Below, in pieces: positions 1 through 9,506 of a stretch of 64,000 nt of DNA. Under the pieces are notes generated by a model. It was not told where the DNA came from, did not search any database, and was given only the letters and a program-made list of their open reading frames with translations. Position 1 is the first letter of the stretch. Each line of letters starts with the position of its first letter. Source of the stretch: Parabacteroides sp. PFB2-10 (GTDB lineage Bacteria > Bacteroidota > Bacteroidia > Bacteroidales > Tannerellaceae). The stretch is from positions 1-64,000 of the forward strand of contig NZ_JARXWI010000015.1 in the NCBI RefSeq assembly GCF_029893085.1, written 5' to 3'. Made by a program: the position numbers and the translations under genes.

Positions 1-191
1 AAATATAAGCTTTTAATCCGGATCAAACTACCCCACCATCGCAAGCGATGGTCCCCCCCTTCTTTTCTAAGAAGGGGAGCCTTGGATAGTGATTTCCCCC
101 ATTCCTACTTACAATAATCATCCTAAAACTCCTTCCAATTCTTTCCTTTTTGAAGATCTCACCACCTATTTTCACACTCCTAACTCTCAAA

Positions 192-398
192 ATGTTAAAA
201 TCTCGATTGTAAGCAAAACGCCCCTTTTGCTTACAATCCCATACGTTAAAAAGTGTTTCTCCCGGGAGTTTGCAAAAATACTCCTGCCTTTTTGCGCGCA
301 AAGTCGATCGGAAATTACAAATCGTAAATTGGGGGTTTTGTTGGAAATAGCAAAATTAACATTCGTTCACACTCTTACGGGGTGGCTGAATAGTCACC
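192..398 (-). repeat. Dispersed element B, copy B1 (long form)
   Basis: This stretch matches 18585-18790 over about 200 bases in the same orientation. It contains the shared core CTCCCGGGAG and a perfect 14-bp hairpin (205-218 pairs with 225-238, 6-base loop). The corresponding hairpin in the other copies keeps its pairing while its sequence changes. It lies upstream of the Gfo/Idh/MocA gene. Function unknown. Confidence 0.7.
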
Positions 399-434
399 TT
401 TAAAAATAATAGGTTAAAAATAAACAATCACTCA

Positions 435-528
435 ACCGGAGGCGTAAAGCAAATGCTTCTCCGGAAGTTTGTGAAAAAAGACCCCGGATTTCGAAAAAAC
501 ACCTGTATTTTTGGTAAAATGATAATTT
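435..528 (-). repeat. Dispersed element B, copy B2 (short, diverged)
   Basis: Read on the minus strand this copy begins with AATTATCATTTT and continues with GGGGTCTTTTTTCACAAAC and a diverged TTCCGGAGAAGC core, in the same order as the copies at 25189, 34464 and 47563. It contains the candidate promoter of the next gene. Confidence 0.6.
506..513 (+). promoter_or_regulatory. Candidate -7 element TATTTTTG
   Basis: Matches the Bacteroidota housekeeping -7 consensus TAnnTTTG and lies about 75 bases before the ATG at 589. It sits inside repeat copy B2, so the match could be incidental. Confidence 0.35.
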
Positions 529-588
529 GAAGAGCTATTTTTACTCACCCAAATAGTAGAGTTTTATTCATCACTTGATTTATATGCC

Positions 589-1935
589 ATGGCAACACGC
601 AGAGATTTTCTGAAACAAAGCATTTTAGGTACGGCAGGCTTGACATTAGGCGGCCTGGCCTTCAGTCACGAGAGCTATGCCCGCATCTACGGGGCAAATG
701 ATAAAATACGGGTAGGCATTGTCGGTTTTTCAGACCGTTCGCGCCATTCATTGATCCCTTCTTTTCAGGCGTATGCCGATGAACTGGGTTTTGAGATCGT
801 AGCGGTGTCCGACCTTTGGAGTCGCCGCCGGGAGGAGGCCGGGAAATACTTCCAAGATAAATGGGGTAAAAAGGTACGCCTGTTTCGCAATAATGAAGAG
901 ATGTATGATGCCCGTATCTGCGACGCAGTGATTATCGCTACAGCCGATTTTCAACATGCGCTTCATTGCGCAGAGGCTGTCAGGGCAGGTTGCGACGCTT
1001 ATGTCGAAAAGCCTTTTGCCGAGACCATGGCCGACGCGCGCGAAGCACGAAAAGCGGTTGAAGAGACCGGGCGAATCGTGCAGATAGGCTCTCAGCGTCG
1101 CTCGGCTCCCAACTATCATGCGGCTAATGATTTCATACGCTCCGGCCGTTTCGGGCAGGTCACAATGGTGGAGATGACCTGGAATGTGAATCAACCGGGA
1201 CGTTGGCGCCGGCCGGCTCTAGTGGCTCAATGCTTTGAAAAGGATACCGATTGGAAACGTTACCTGATGAACCGCCCCTACGAGGCATGGGATGCCCGCA
1301 AATACCTGGAGTATCGCCTGTTCTGGCCCTACTCATCCGGCATACCCGGGCAGTGGATGGCGCATCAGATCGATACGGTTCATTGGTTTACCGGTCATGC
1401 CCATCCACGCTCTGTAGGTGCCAATGGCGGTATTTACCAATGGAAAGACGGACGCAGCAACTACGATACCATGACGGCCGTCTTTGACTACGGAGACGAC
1501 GACGGGACAAACGCCTTCCAGGTGGTTTACTCTTCCCGCATGCACAACAGCGCAGGGGGCGTGAAAGAACTCTATTTTTCCAATGGCGGGACACTCAACT
1601 TAGACACCAACCAGATCACACCTGACGGCGGATTAACTGAACGATTCGCAGCCGATATGGGCATGAAGGCCAATCTCTTAGAACCATACCATCTCCCTTC
1701 GGTGCAGGTGGCGACCGATTCGAATACCGGTTCCGACCCGATGACCAACCTGCATATGCGCAATTGGATGGAATCTGTCCGTAATCGCAAACAACCCCAT
1801 GCGCCGGTGGAGGCGGGTTACAATCATTCCATCGCTAATATCATGTGTACAGCGGCTCTTCGCACCGGCGAAAAGGCGACATTCGACACCGCCCGGCAAG
1901 AGGTATTGGCGGGAGGTAAGGTGTTTCATCTGTAA
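589..1935 (+). CDS. Gfo/Idh/MocA family oxidoreductase with Tat signal
   Basis: This 448-residue protein is a predicted NAD(P)-dependent sugar or polyol oxidoreductase exported by the Tat path. The N-terminus shows the twin-arginine motif RRDFLKQS followed by a hydrophobic stretch (residues 4-25). The Rossmann region follows (IRVGIVGFSDRSR, about residues 40-52, with a glycine pattern slightly off the usual GxGxxG), then the family's EKP motif (YVEKPF, about residue 145) and the Gfo/Idh C-terminal sheet domain. It is followed after 25 bases by a DUF6807 lipoprotein, and the two are probably cotranscribed. Such pairs are common in Bacteroidota glycan-use clusters, so a role in breaking down a modified sugar is likely. 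The substrate cannot be told from sequence. Confidence 0.9.
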   Translation: MATRRDFLKQSILGTAGLTLGGLAFSHESYARIYGANDKIRVGIVGFSDRSRHSLIPSFQAYADELGFEIVAVSDLWSRRREEAGKYFQDKWGKKVRLFRNNEEMYDARICDAVIIATADFQHALHCAEAVRAGCDAYVEKPFAETMADAREARKAVEETGRIVQIGSQRRSAPNYHAANDFIRSGRFGQVTMVEMTWNVNQPGRWRRPALVAQCFEKDTDWKRYLMNRPYEAWDARKYLEYRLFWPYSSGIPGQWMAHQIDTVHWFTGHAHPRSVGANGGIYQWKDGRSNYDTMTAVFDYGDDDGTNAFQVVYSSRMHNSAGGVKELYFSNGGTLNLDTNQITPDGGLTERFAADMGMKANLLEPYHLPSVQVATDSNTGSDPMTNLHMRNWMESVRNRKQPHAPVEAGYNHSIANIMCTAALRTGEKATFDTARQEVLAGGKVFHL

Positions 1936-1960
1936 TGTATAGGTAAACGACAGAATCGTT

Positions 1961-2998
1961 ATGAAAAGAATCATACTGCAAGCCATAGTGCTTACGTTTA
2001 TATTAATCTCGTGTGGACAAAAAGAAAAAGGGTTTGAACTGATCCAACATGTATCGGATAAGCGGGTGGATGTCTACTACGAAGGCAAACTATTCACCTC
2101 CTATGCCTATCCCGAGACGATGGAAAAGCCGATCTTATATCCGATCTATAATGCCCATGGCATTGACCTGACGCGCGGCTTCCCCGCCAATCCCCAGCCA
2201 GGAGAACGGGTAGATCATCCGCATCACCTGGGGTTATGGTTCAATTATGGGAATGTGAACGGGTTAGACTTTTGGAATAATTCATACAATATACCGGAAG
2301 AAAACAGGCCGAGGTATGGCAGCATCCGCCATGTCTGCATAGAGGAGATAAATAACGGAGCAAAACAGGCAACGCTGACGGTTCAGTCGGACTGGATTGA
2401 TCATACGGAGAAAATACTCCTCGTGGCAGAGACTCACTATATTTTCGGAGCGGAAAAAGGAATGCGCACCATTGAGCATATCGTCACCCTGACGGCACAA
2501 GCCGACACCGTTATCTTCTCCGATAGCAAAGAGGGCCTGTTGGGTATACGCATGGACAGGGCATTTGAAGAGGTATCGGATGCTCCCGTCTTGCGTATAG
2601 GTGAAGATAAACAGCCGATGGAGGAACGGACGGTCAACAACGACGGGGTAAATGGTCTATATCGTAATAGTTTAGGCGATGAGAAAGAGAGTGGTGCCTG
2701 GGGAAAAAGAGCCGGATGGGCCAGCGTATCGGCAGAGAAAGAGGGCGATAAAACAACGGTTGCCATACTCGACCATAAAGAGAACCCGGGTTACCCGGCT
2801 CATTGGCATACACGCGGATATGGCTTGTTTGCCGTGAATAATTTGGGTAGTAAAAGCTTCCATGCGGAGAATCCCGCTACCTCCCTGACATTGTTGCCGG
2901 GTGAGTCGGTGACCTTCAAGCATAAAATCCTGATCAAAGCCGGCTCGTATGCCGAAGATCAAGAAATAAATATCGTATTCGAGGAGTTTAATCGCTGA
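1961..2998 (+). CDS. DUF6807 (PmoA-like) family lipoprotein
   Basis: A 345-residue protein with a lipoprotein signal peptide (lipobox LISC, Cys about residue 19). It belongs to the family annotated as DUF6807 or 'PmoA family', recognised from the HPHH segment in DHPHHLGLWFNYG, the HWHTRGYGLFA segment and the C-terminal PGESVTFKHKI. The family is thought to act on carbohydrates in the cell envelope, but its reaction is not settled, and the 'methane oxygenase' label in databases is misleading. It directly follows the Gfo/Idh gene. Its last 11 bases overlap the 3' end of the convergent alkylation-repair gene. Confidence 0.85.
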   Translation: MKRIILQAIVLTFILISCGQKEKGFELIQHVSDKRVDVYYEGKLFTSYAYPETMEKPILYPIYNAHGIDLTRGFPANPQPGERVDHPHHLGLWFNYGNVNGLDFWNNSYNIPEENRPRYGSIRHVCIEEINNGAKQATLTVQSDWIDHTEKILLVAETHYIFGAEKGMRTIEHIVTLTAQADTVIFSDSKEGLLGIRMDRAFEEVSDAPVLRIGEDKQPMEERTVNNDGVNGLYRNSLGDEKESGAWGKRAGWASVSAEKEGDKTTVAILDHKENPGYPAHWHTRGYGLFAVNNLGSKSFHAENPATSLTLLPGESVTFKHKILIKAGSYAEDQEINIVFEEFNR

Positions 2999-3689
2999 TT
3001 ACTTTTATCTTCAATGTATTCAGAAACTCTTTTGTTTCTGGACTGATGCGGTAGCTCTCACGGGCTTTCTGTATGGCTTTGTTGTGTACGAAGCGGGAGA
3101 ACCTCTGTTGTTCCAAAAGCGGAAGGGTTTTGTCGTAATATTTGATCAGAGCCACGCTGAGCGCCCAGGCAATCGCCATATCCACGTAATACTGCCCCTG
3201 AGGTATCTCTTGGAAATGTTTCAACGCTATATCTATATAGGCATCGTTCAGGAAAAAGTCCATTAGGACAATTACGAAAACACGTTTCGTAAACTCTCCT
3301 TCATCCTGTTTAAGCGGTAGGAAGTGCGCTAATACCTCGTCGGGATAATGTTTAAACACCTTCAACGAAGAGATAATGGTATCTACATGTGCCCAGTTAT
3401 CAAATTTCAGTATCAGCGGGTCTAAGTAGCGGAACACCGTTTCTAAGGAAGGCTTTTTGAGGTTACTAATCACCAGGCCGTATAATAGGATATGATCGTA
3501 GGTAGTGTATTCCGCCTGCTGAAGGTAAGTCTCTACATCCGGATTTGTTGCCATCTCTTTTGCCAGTTTTTTCAACGCGGGCATGCGGATACCGATTATT
3601 TCATATTGGGTAGGGATAAGTTTTTCGTTAAACTGTTTGTAATCGCTTTCAGCCAAAGCCCGGAGCTTTTGATTGATAATGGTATTCAT
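2988..3689 (-). CDS. DNA alkylation repair protein, AlkD-like
   Basis: A 233-residue all-helical protein of the AlkC/AlkD HEAT-repeat glycosylase family. Members such as AlkD remove bulky or charged alkyl bases such as 7-methylguanine without flipping the base. Family features include the GIRMPALKKLAKE segment near the N-terminus and the repeated helical pairs with DNWAHVD and YYVDMAIAWALS. I start it at the ATG at 3689 (MNTIINQ). A second in-frame start at 3713 adds eight unlikely residues. A divergent promoter element lies at 3733-3741. The 3' end overlaps the neighbouring lipoprotein gene by 11 bases. Confidence 0.85.
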   Translation of the reverse strand: MNTIINQKLRALAESDYKQFNEKLIPTQYEIIGIRMPALKKLAKEMATNPDVETYLQQAEYTTYDHILLYGLVISNLKKPSLETVFRYLDPLILKFDNWAHVDTIISSLKVFKHYPDEVLAHFLPLKQDEGEFTKRVFVIVLMDFFLNDAYIDIALKHFQEIPQGQYYVDMAIAWALSVALIKYYDKTLPLLEQQRFSRFVHNKAIQKARESYRISPETKEFLNTLKIKVISD

Positions 3690-3732
3690 TCTCTTTAGAT
3701 TTTTATGGGACACATCCTGTATTATACTTAAT

Positions 3733-3741
3733 ACAAAGATA
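3733..3741 (-). promoter_or_regulatory. -7 promoter element TATCTTTGT
   Basis: Exact TAnnTTTG match on the minus strand, 43 bases before the ATG of the AlkD-like gene. It forms a divergent pair with the element at 3781-3789. Confidence 0.65.
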
Positions 3742-3780
3742 AAAGAAAACAGTATTCGTTCGCACTTAGCCTGAAATCAC

Positions 3781-3789
3781 TACCTTTGC
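3781..3789 (+). promoter_or_regulatory. -7 promoter element TACCTTTGC
   Basis: Exact TAnnTTTGC match, 23 bases before the ATG at 3813. The TTG codon at 3786 lies inside this element, which rules out that longer start. Confidence 0.7.
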
Positions 3790-3812
3790 GCCGTACTGTA
3801 AAGAATCTTTGT

Positions 3813-4742
3813 ATGTTGAAATTCCTAAAGGACTGGATGCTTCCGCTGGCTATGATCACCGGAGTGCTCACTTATCCGTGGATAAGCCGGCTCATTGTCC
3901 TGACTCCTTACCTGATTTTCGCGATGTTGCTACTTACGTTCTGCAAACTCTCTCCACGTGATATCCACTTCCACAAGGCGCATATATGGCTGTTATTGAT
4001 ACAATTGGTGGGATGTGTGGCAGTTTATGCGGCTATTTATCCGTTTCATCCTATCGTAGCCCAGGGAGCCATGATCTGTGTATTGGCACCGACAGCGACA
4101 GCGGCTGCCGTGATCACCGGCATGCTGGGCGGGAGTGTTGCTTTTCTGACAAGTTACACCCTGCTTTGCAACATAGCGGTGGCCATAATAGCTCCAGCCC
4201 TCTTCCCATTGATCGAACCGCATTCCGACGCGACCTTCCTATCTGCTTTTTTCTATATCTGCCGACAGGTAGCCCCTATGCTTCTCTTACCTCTCTTCGC
4301 TGCCTGGGGAATGCGCAAATATACACCGAAGATCCACAAAGTATTGGTTCGTCTTAACGGATTGACCTTCTATATCTGGGCCTTTTCGCTGGCTTTAGTG
4401 ACAGGCGTAACGGTCAAATTTCTTGTCGAACAGGAGAATCCCAATTATGCCGTAGAGATAAGCCTGGCCATTGCTGCGCTCGTGATTTGTGTTCTTCAGT
4501 TTCTGATCGGACGACGCATCGGCTGGAAATACAACGATCCGGTCTCGTCGGGGCAAGGATTGGGGCAGAAAAATACGATCCTGGCTATCTGGATGGCGCA
4601 AACCTACCTAAACCCGATCTCATCGGTGGCTCCGGCCGCCTACGTATTATGGCAAAACTGCATCAACTCGTATCAACTCTGGCTGAAAGCAAGTCGCGAC
4701 CGAAAACAAATCAAAGAACAACATAAATCGACAGCATTATGA
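3813..4742 (+). CDS. Bile acid:sodium symporter-like (BASS) membrane transporter
   Basis: A 309-residue inner-membrane protein with about nine or ten hydrophobic segments. The C-terminal half carries the conserved SSGQGLGQKNTILA and NPISSVAPAAYVLWQN segments, which resemble the crossover motifs of the BASS/PanS-like fold. These transporters move organic anions together with sodium. The substrate is not evident. The start is taken at the ATG at 3813 because the upstream TTG codon is part of the promoter. The stop overlaps the next gene's start in an ATGA junction, which suggests translational coupling. Confidence 0.8.
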   Translation: MLKFLKDWMLPLAMITGVLTYPWISRLIVLTPYLIFAMLLLTFCKLSPRDIHFHKAHIWLLLIQLVGCVAVYAAIYPFHPIVAQGAMICVLAPTATAAAVITGMLGGSVAFLTSYTLLCNIAVAIIAPALFPLIEPHSDATFLSAFFYICRQVAPMLLLPLFAAWGMRKYTPKIHKVLVRLNGLTFYIWAFSLALVTGVTVKFLVEQENPNYAVEISLAIAALVICVLQFLIGRRIGWKYNDPVSSGQGLGQKNTILAIWMAQTYLNPISSVAPAAYVLWQNCINSYQLWLKASRDRKQIKEQHKSTAL

Positions 4743-5179
4743 AATTAAGTAACGTATGGTTCACAGCCTTATCGGAAAATGAAGAGGGTAATATGGTCGC
4801 CGTTTACGGACGTGACGAACTTACTCAATTTATCGAGTCCGGAAAATTCAAAGAACGGGTAGAGATCACCTGGAAGTATGAAGGCGATAAGAACGGTATG
4901 CCTTCGGATGAATTGGCCGAGAAAATGGAAACAGTGGAGTTGGCTCTAAAGAAAGCCATGGAGAAGGATAAACTCTCCATCCTGACCAGCATATATTCAG
5001 GCGGAGGTGAAAAGATATGGGTTTATTACACCCGGACGACCCGTGTATTCGGCGAACGACTCAACGAGGTATTGGCTCCTTTCGAGCTTCTTCCGATTAC
5101 TATTTACACCGAAGTGGATCCGGAATGGGAAGAGTACTTAGATATGTACGAGATGAAACAATGGGCGGTGGACGAGTGA
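4739..5179 (+). CDS. DUF695 domain protein
   Basis: A 146-residue acidic cytoplasmic protein without signal peptide or membrane segment. It resembles the DUF695 family: an N-terminal half with NVWFTALSENEEGNM and a C-terminal half with the segment GGGEKIWVYYTRT. The family has no established biochemical role. It overlaps the transporter gene by four bases, so the two are made together. It ends before a strong hairpin terminator. Confidence 0.7.
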   Translation: MKLSNVWFTALSENEEGNMVAVYGRDELTQFIESGKFKERVEITWKYEGDKNGMPSDELAEKMETVELALKKAMEKDKLSILTSIYSGGGEKIWVYYTRTTRVFGERLNEVLAPFELLPITIYTEVDPEWEEYLDMYEMKQWAVDE

Positions 5180-5209
5180 AAAATGAAGAATTCACCTAAT
5201 CATGTGACT

Positions 5210-5253
5210 AAAAAAAGAGAGGCTGTCCGGATTCGGAACAGCCTCTCTCTTTA
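5210..5253. terminator. Bidirectional rho-independent terminator
   Basis: AGAGAGGCTGT (5216-5226) pairs perfectly with ACAGCCTCTCT (5238-5248). An A-run stands on the left and a T-rich stretch on the right, so it can end the DUF695 transcript on plus and the TPR/gyrA transcript on minus. Confidence 0.85.
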
Positions 5254-5278
5254 TATTGATATCGGATAAACTCCTTGT

Positions 5279-6508
5279 TTATTCACCATCACTACCCAGT
5301 TTGGCTTCGATTTCGTCGAATTCTTTGCTCATATTGAGGTTATAATAGATACCCCGCAATGCGATCATATATTCTACCTGATCCGGCTTTTGCGCATAGG
5401 CTTTTTCAAAATAAGGAAGCGCCTTTCTAAACATATCTTTTGCTTTAGCCAGTTCTTCCTGATACAGCTTGTTATCGCTAATCATATTGGCATCCGCCTG
5501 GATGTTGATAGCCCGGTTGTAGTAAACACGTCCCAAGTTTGATAATGCTTGCTCATAATCAGGATCAATTTCCAATGATTTGATATAGGCTTTTTCAGCA
5601 TTTTCCATGTCTTTCATTCCGGTTTCATATATATTCCCTAATACGTCGTAAAGCTTTGCATCATCTGGTTTTTTAGCAAGTTCTTTTTCCAGATACAGGA
5701 TAGCTTCTTCATTTCTGTTAGAATAGATATAAATATTGATCAGGTGAAGCGGGAAGTAATCTTCATTCGGGAAAACTTCCATTCCTTCTTTCAATATTTT
5801 TTCAATATTAGCCGTATCTCTCAACTGTTCGTATTCAGAATGGATATATTGATACATTTCGAATCGTTTGTACTCGTATTTTTTAGCACGATCCAATGTG
5901 GCAAGCGCCAGATCATGATCGCCTGTTTGGATGGCAGCAAGTGCTGAATAGTATTGAACAGTCTGATACATCGTGTCTTTCGCAGCAATAGGTTCACCGG
6001 CAAACATAGGATCTTCAGCGATGGCCAGGTATTGTTCGAAAAACTCATACGCCTTTTTGTAATCTCTTTCATCAAAGTAGTAAGCACCACCATTTACATA
6101 ATACACATGGTTTGCCATCATAATACCTTTGATGTCTTTGGTGTGTTTCGGTTTTACCTTACCTTTTGCATCCGGTTTCTGATCCAGCTCGTAGGATTTC
6201 TTCAGATAGGGATACACATTCAATAAAGCCGTATACATCACAGATTGGTTAGGCTGCTGACCCAGCATTTCTTTCATTCTTTCCGCACTAAATTGTTGAT
6301 CTTCTACATATCCGGCTACATACCAAGTCTTAGGATCATCTTTTGTTTCAGCATTTTCTAACGCCCCTTTGATAAGCGTCCGTGCTTCTGCAAAATCCGC
6401 ATTATTCCCTTTAGCAATGCTTTGAGCCTGGCTTACAGCTTTTTTCTGAGCAAAAGCGGCTGTGGCAGCTACACATAATGCAATTGATAATAACAATACT
6501 CGTTTCAT
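5279..6508 (-). CDS. Secreted tetratricopeptide repeat protein
   Basis: A 409-residue protein with a Sec signal peptide (MKRVLLLSIALCVAATAAFA then QKK). The rest is helical TPR-type repeats. Clear units lie in the C-terminal half, for example KLYDVLGNIYETGMKDMENA and the next unit with YIKSLEIDPDYEQALSNLG. It is probably periplasmic and binds other proteins. It lies 43 bases downstream of gyrA on the same strand with no promoter between, so it is probably cotranscribed with gyrA. The role is unknown. Confidence 0.8.
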   Translation of the reverse strand: MKRVLLLSIALCVAATAAFAQKKAVSQAQSIAKGNNADFAEARTLIKGALENAETKDDPKTWYVAGYVEDQQFSAERMKEMLGQQPNQSVMYTALLNVYPYLKKSYELDQKPDAKGKVKPKHTKDIKGIMMANHVYYVNGGAYYFDERDYKKAYEFFEQYLAIAEDPMFAGEPIAAKDTMYQTVQYYSALAAIQTGDHDLALATLDRAKKYEYKRFEMYQYIHSEYEQLRDTANIEKILKEGMEVFPNEDYFPLHLINIYIYSNRNEEAILYLEKELAKKPDDAKLYDVLGNIYETGMKDMENAEKAYIKSLEIDPDYEQALSNLGRVYYNRAINIQADANMISDNKLYQEELAKAKDMFRKALPYFEKAYAQKPDQVEYMIALRGIYYNLNMSKEFDEIEAKLGSDGE

Positions 6509-6551
6509 ACGATTCTAATTTGAGATTAATATTCTATTTATTTAATTTGTT

Positions 6552-9146
6552 TTATTCTTCCGATGCCTCCTCGTCTTCCAACAAGTTGTTTTCTTCTGTT
6601 TCTTCGTCCGTTATATCCACACTCTCGGATACTTCAAAGACAGGCGTTTCCAGTCGGGCATCACGTTCTGCCTTTTCTTCCGCAATCTGCTCATCCGTTT
6701 CGGATAACACCTTACAAACCGAAGCAATTTCATCCTGACGTTTCTCCAGATTGATCAACCGCACTCCCTGAGTCGCGCGTCCGATCACCGACAGATCGGC
6801 TACTTTCATACGGATGGTTATACCCGATTTGTTGATAATCATCAAGTCATTCTCTTCTGTGACATTTTTTATGGCCACAAGTTTACCCGTCTTATCGGTG
6901 ACATTAATAGTTTTTACACCTTTTCCACCTCTATTAGTAATTCGGTAGTCTTCGATATGCGACCGTTTCCCATAGCCTTGTTCGGAAACAACCAGTACGG
7001 TTTCGTGTTCCATATCTTTGATCGTGATCATACCAACCACCTCATCATCAGTACTATCCAGCGTCATTCCGCGCACACCAGCCGCCGTACGCCCCATGGT
7101 GCGAACAGCACTTTCGTGGAAACGGATCGCACGACCGTTGCGATTGGCGATTAATACTTCATTATCACCATTGGTCATTTTAACTTGTATTAACCCATCG
7201 CCATCACGCAGCGTAATGGCATTTACACCATTCTGGCGAGGCCGTGAATAGGCTTCAAGCAATGTTTTCTTGATCACCCCGTTCTTCGTACAGAACAACA
7301 GGTAGTGTGAATTGATAAATTCCGTATCGGAGGTCAGCTTCTTCACGCGGATAAAGGCCTGGATCTTGTCGTCGGCTTCGATATTCAATAGGTTCTGAAT
7401 AGCACGTCCTTTGGCATTCTTCGCTCCTTCCGGAATTTCATATACCTTCAGCCAGTAGCATTTACCTTTTGCCGTGAATATCAATAGGGTGGCATGCATC
7501 GACGCCGGATAGATATATTCCACAAAGTCTTCGTCGCGTGTTTCGGAGCCCTTCGCTCCTACTCCACCACGTCCCTGGGCACGGAACTCAGAGAGCGGCG
7601 TACGTTTGATATAACCCATGTGCGAAATGGTGATAATCATCTCATCGTCGGCATAGAAGTCTTCCGGATTCAATTCTTCCGAAGCATAAATAATGTCCGT
7701 TTTACGATCATCACCATACTTATCATTGATCTCCTGCAATTCTTCTTTCACCACTTCCATACAACGGTCTTCATTTTCCAGAATCTCTTTGTAGGAGGCG
7801 ATTAAGCGTTCTATCTCTTCATATTCAGCGCGTAATTTATTCTGTTCCAGCCCGGTGAGCTGACGAAGGCGCATTTCTACAATCGCTCTGGCCTGTATAT
7901 CGGTCAGTCCGAAACGCTCGATCAAACGTTCGATCGCTTCCTGCGGGCTGGATGATGAGCGGATGATAGCAATCACCTCGTCGATATTATCGGAGGCTAT
8001 CAATAGTCCTTCTAGGATATGCGCGCGTTCTTCCGCCTTTCTCAGATCGTAGCGTGTACGTCTTGTCACCACCTCCTGGCGATGATCAACGAACGCCTTG
8101 ATCATATCTTTCAGGTTCAACTGCCGTGGACGACCGTTGACCAACGCGATGTTATTCACGCTGAAAGAGGATTGAAGCGCGGTCAGTTTATACAGTTTGT
8201 TCAGAATCACGCTGGAGTTGGCATCCCGCTTCACATCTACGACAATGCGCATACCGTGACGGTCGGACTCATCGTTGACATTCGATATACCTTCCAGGCG
8301 TTTTTCGTTCACCAGGTCGGCAATGTGTTTGATCAGTTCTGCCTTATTAACAAGGTAAGGGATTTCCGTGATAATAATCTTTTCGTGATTGTTTTCGACT
8401 TCAATCTCCGCCTTACCGCGCAGAATAATACGTCCCCTACCCGTTTCAAAAGCGTCTTTCACGCCCTGGTAGCCATAGATCGTAGCACCGGTTGGGAAAT
8501 CAGGCGCTTTGATGTATTCCATCAATTCGTCGATTTCGATCTCACCGCGGTTATCGATGTAAGCCATACAACCATTCAACACCTCTGTCATATTATGAGG
8601 CGGCATATTGGTAGCCATCCCTACCGCAATACCCGAAGCACCGTTAATCAATAGATTCGGTATACGCGTAGGCAGAACGGTCGGTTCTTTTAATGTATCA
8701 TCGAAGTTTAACTGGAAATCAATCGTATCTTTTTCGATATCCCGCAGCATTTCTTCGGCCAATTTGCTCAAGCGAGCCTCCGTATAACGCATGGCAGCAG
8801 GGCTGTCACCATCGACGGAACCGAAGTTTCCCTGGCCGTCGACCAGCGGGTAACGCAATGACCACGGTTGCGCCAAACGTACCATGGCAAAATAAACGGA
8901 ACTATCACCGTGCGGGTGATACTTACCTAAAACGTCTCCTACAATTCTGGCGGATTTTTTGTACGGTTTATCGGATGTATTACCCAGTTCGTTCATCCCA
9001 AATAATACACGACGGTGAACCGGTTTAAAACCATCCCTCACATCAGGAAGAGCTCTCGAAACGATAACCGACATAGAATAGTCAATGTAAGCCGATTTCA
9101 TCTCATCCTCGATGTTGATCTTTATAATTCTGTCTTGATCAATCAT
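6552..9146 (-). CDS. gyrA: DNA gyrase subunit A
   Basis: This 864-residue protein is the breakage-reunion subunit of gyrase, which introduces negative supercoils with GyrB. The catalytic tyrosine is Y121 in [10 protein letters not shown]. The quinolone-determining region reads [14 protein letters not shown] (78-90), with the sensitive-type Ser at position 82 and Phe at the position of E. coli Asp87. After the tower and coiled-coil comes the C-terminal beta-pinwheel, introduced by QGRGGVG, a changed form of the GyrA box QRRGGKG. The length and the box-like motif favour GyrA over ParC. An acidic tail ([16 protein letters not shown]) ends the protein. Confidence 0.93.
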   Translation of the reverse strand: MIDQDRIIKINIEDEMKSAYIDYSMSVIVSRALPDVRDGFKPVHRRVLFGMNELGNTSDKPYKKSARIVGDVLGKYHPHGDSSVYFAMVRLAQPWSLRYPLVDGQGNFGSVDGDSPAAMRYTEARLSKLAEEMLRDIEKDTIDFQLNFDDTLKEPTVLPTRIPNLLINGASGIAVGMATNMPPHNMTEVLNGCMAYIDNRGEIEIDELMEYIKAPDFPTGATIYGYQGVKDAFETGRGRIILRGKAEIEVENNHEKIIITEIPYLVNKAELIKHIADLVNEKRLEGISNVNDESDRHGMRIVVDVKRDANSSVILNKLYKLTALQSSFSVNNIALVNGRPRQLNLKDMIKAFVDHRQEVVTRRTRYDLRKAEERAHILEGLLIASDNIDEVIAIIRSSSSPQEAIERLIERFGLTDIQARAIVEMRLRQLTGLEQNKLRAEYEEIERLIASYKEILENEDRCMEVVKEELQEINDKYGDDRKTDIIYASEELNPEDFYADDEMIITISHMGYIKRTPLSEFRAQGRGGVGAKGSETRDEDFVEYIYPASMHATLLIFTAKGKCYWLKVYEIPEGAKNAKGRAIQNLLNIEADDKIQAFIRVKKLTSDTEFINSHYLLFCTKNGVIKKTLLEAYSRPRQNGVNAITLRDGDGLIQVKMTNGDNEVLIANRNGRAIRFHESAVRTMGRTAAGVRGMTLDSTDDEVVGMITIKDMEHETVLVVSEQGYGKRSHIEDYRITNRGGKGVKTINVTDKTGKLVAIKNVTEENDLMIINKSGITIRMKVADLSVIGRATQGVRLINLEKRQDEIASVCKVLSETDEQIAEEKAERDARLETPVFEVSESVDITDEETEENNLLEDEEASEE

Positions 9147-9337
9147 TTAGCTATTTATTTAATATACGCACAATTTCATCACTGAAAAATCGCACTAAGG
9201 TAAGGCTTTTCTCTTTACTACAAAAAGATTTGGAGCGATTTTTTCGTAGGAAATCCTTTTATAATGCTGCCAAGCGTTTCATTTTCGCTGCTTCATTTTT
9301 CAATCTTTATTTTGTGGTAGTCTTTTTTATTTGGAAT

Positions 9338-9435
9338 ATTTGCTGGTCGAGCATGGTCGACCAGTTGGCTGAGCATGGTGAACCAAATGGCTGAGCATGG
9401 TCGACCAGTTGGCTGAGCATGGTCGACCAGCAAAT
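9338..9435. repeat. 22-bp palindromic tandem array C1
   Basis: Four units of 22 bp start with GAGCATGG and contain the palindrome TGGTCGACCA. Unit starts are 9349, 9371, 9393 and 9415, the last cut short, and the second unit reads TGGTGAACCA. The array is closed by perfect 13-bp inverted arms ATTTGCTGGTCGA (9338-9350) and TCGACCAGCAAAT (9423-9435). There are no spacers, so it is not a CRISPR array. A similar 22-bp array lies at 55799-55904. Confidence 0.9.
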
Positions 9436-9475
9436 TTTATCTCCCTTTTGTGGCGGGAATTTATTTTGTTGGTAT

Positions 9476-9484
9476 TATCTTTGG
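9476..9484 (+). promoter_or_regulatory. -7 promoter element TATCTTTGG of xth
   Basis: Exact TAnnTTTG match 22 bases before the xth ATG. It lies 40 bases after the palindromic array. Confidence 0.6.
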
Positions 9485-9506
9485 TTGCCAAAAAACAGAA
9501 ATAGAT

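Larger units (their letters stand above)
1..588. other. Non-coding start of window with hairpins and two repeat copies
   Basis: No convincing gene is seen here. Two short perfect hairpins stand at the left end: ACCATCGC/GCGATGGT (35-52, loop AA) and CCCCTTCTT/AAGAAGGGG (56-77, 4-base loop). They could end a gene lying left of the window, but no U-tract follows. The rest holds two minus-orientation copies of the dispersed repeat called element B here (192-398 and 435-528). A small open frame across 89-403 runs through the repeat and is rejected as a gene. Confidence 0.6.
9147..9506. other. Divergent intergenic region gyrA/xth
   Basis: The left part holds a weak gyrA promoter (TACCTTAGT on minus, 9194-9202, one mismatch to TAnnTTTG). 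It also holds an inverted pair of GAAAAATCGC (9184-9193) and GCGATTTTTTC. The right part holds the palindromic array 9338-9435 and the xth promoter. No gene is seen. Confidence 0.6.

Noticed and set aside
89-403. 104-codon open frame at the window start
   Set aside because: It runs through dispersed repeat B1, has no recognisable domain and the repeat occurs elsewhere without an open frame.
3786-3812. TTG start for the BASS-like transporter
   Set aside because: The codon is part of the TACCTTTGC promoter element and would not be on the mRNA.
8019-8654. 211-codon open frame on plus opposite gyrA
   Set aside because: Shadow of gyrA with low-complexity composition.
9338-9435. CRISPR array
   Set aside because: The 22-bp units are contiguous without spacers and no cas gene is present.
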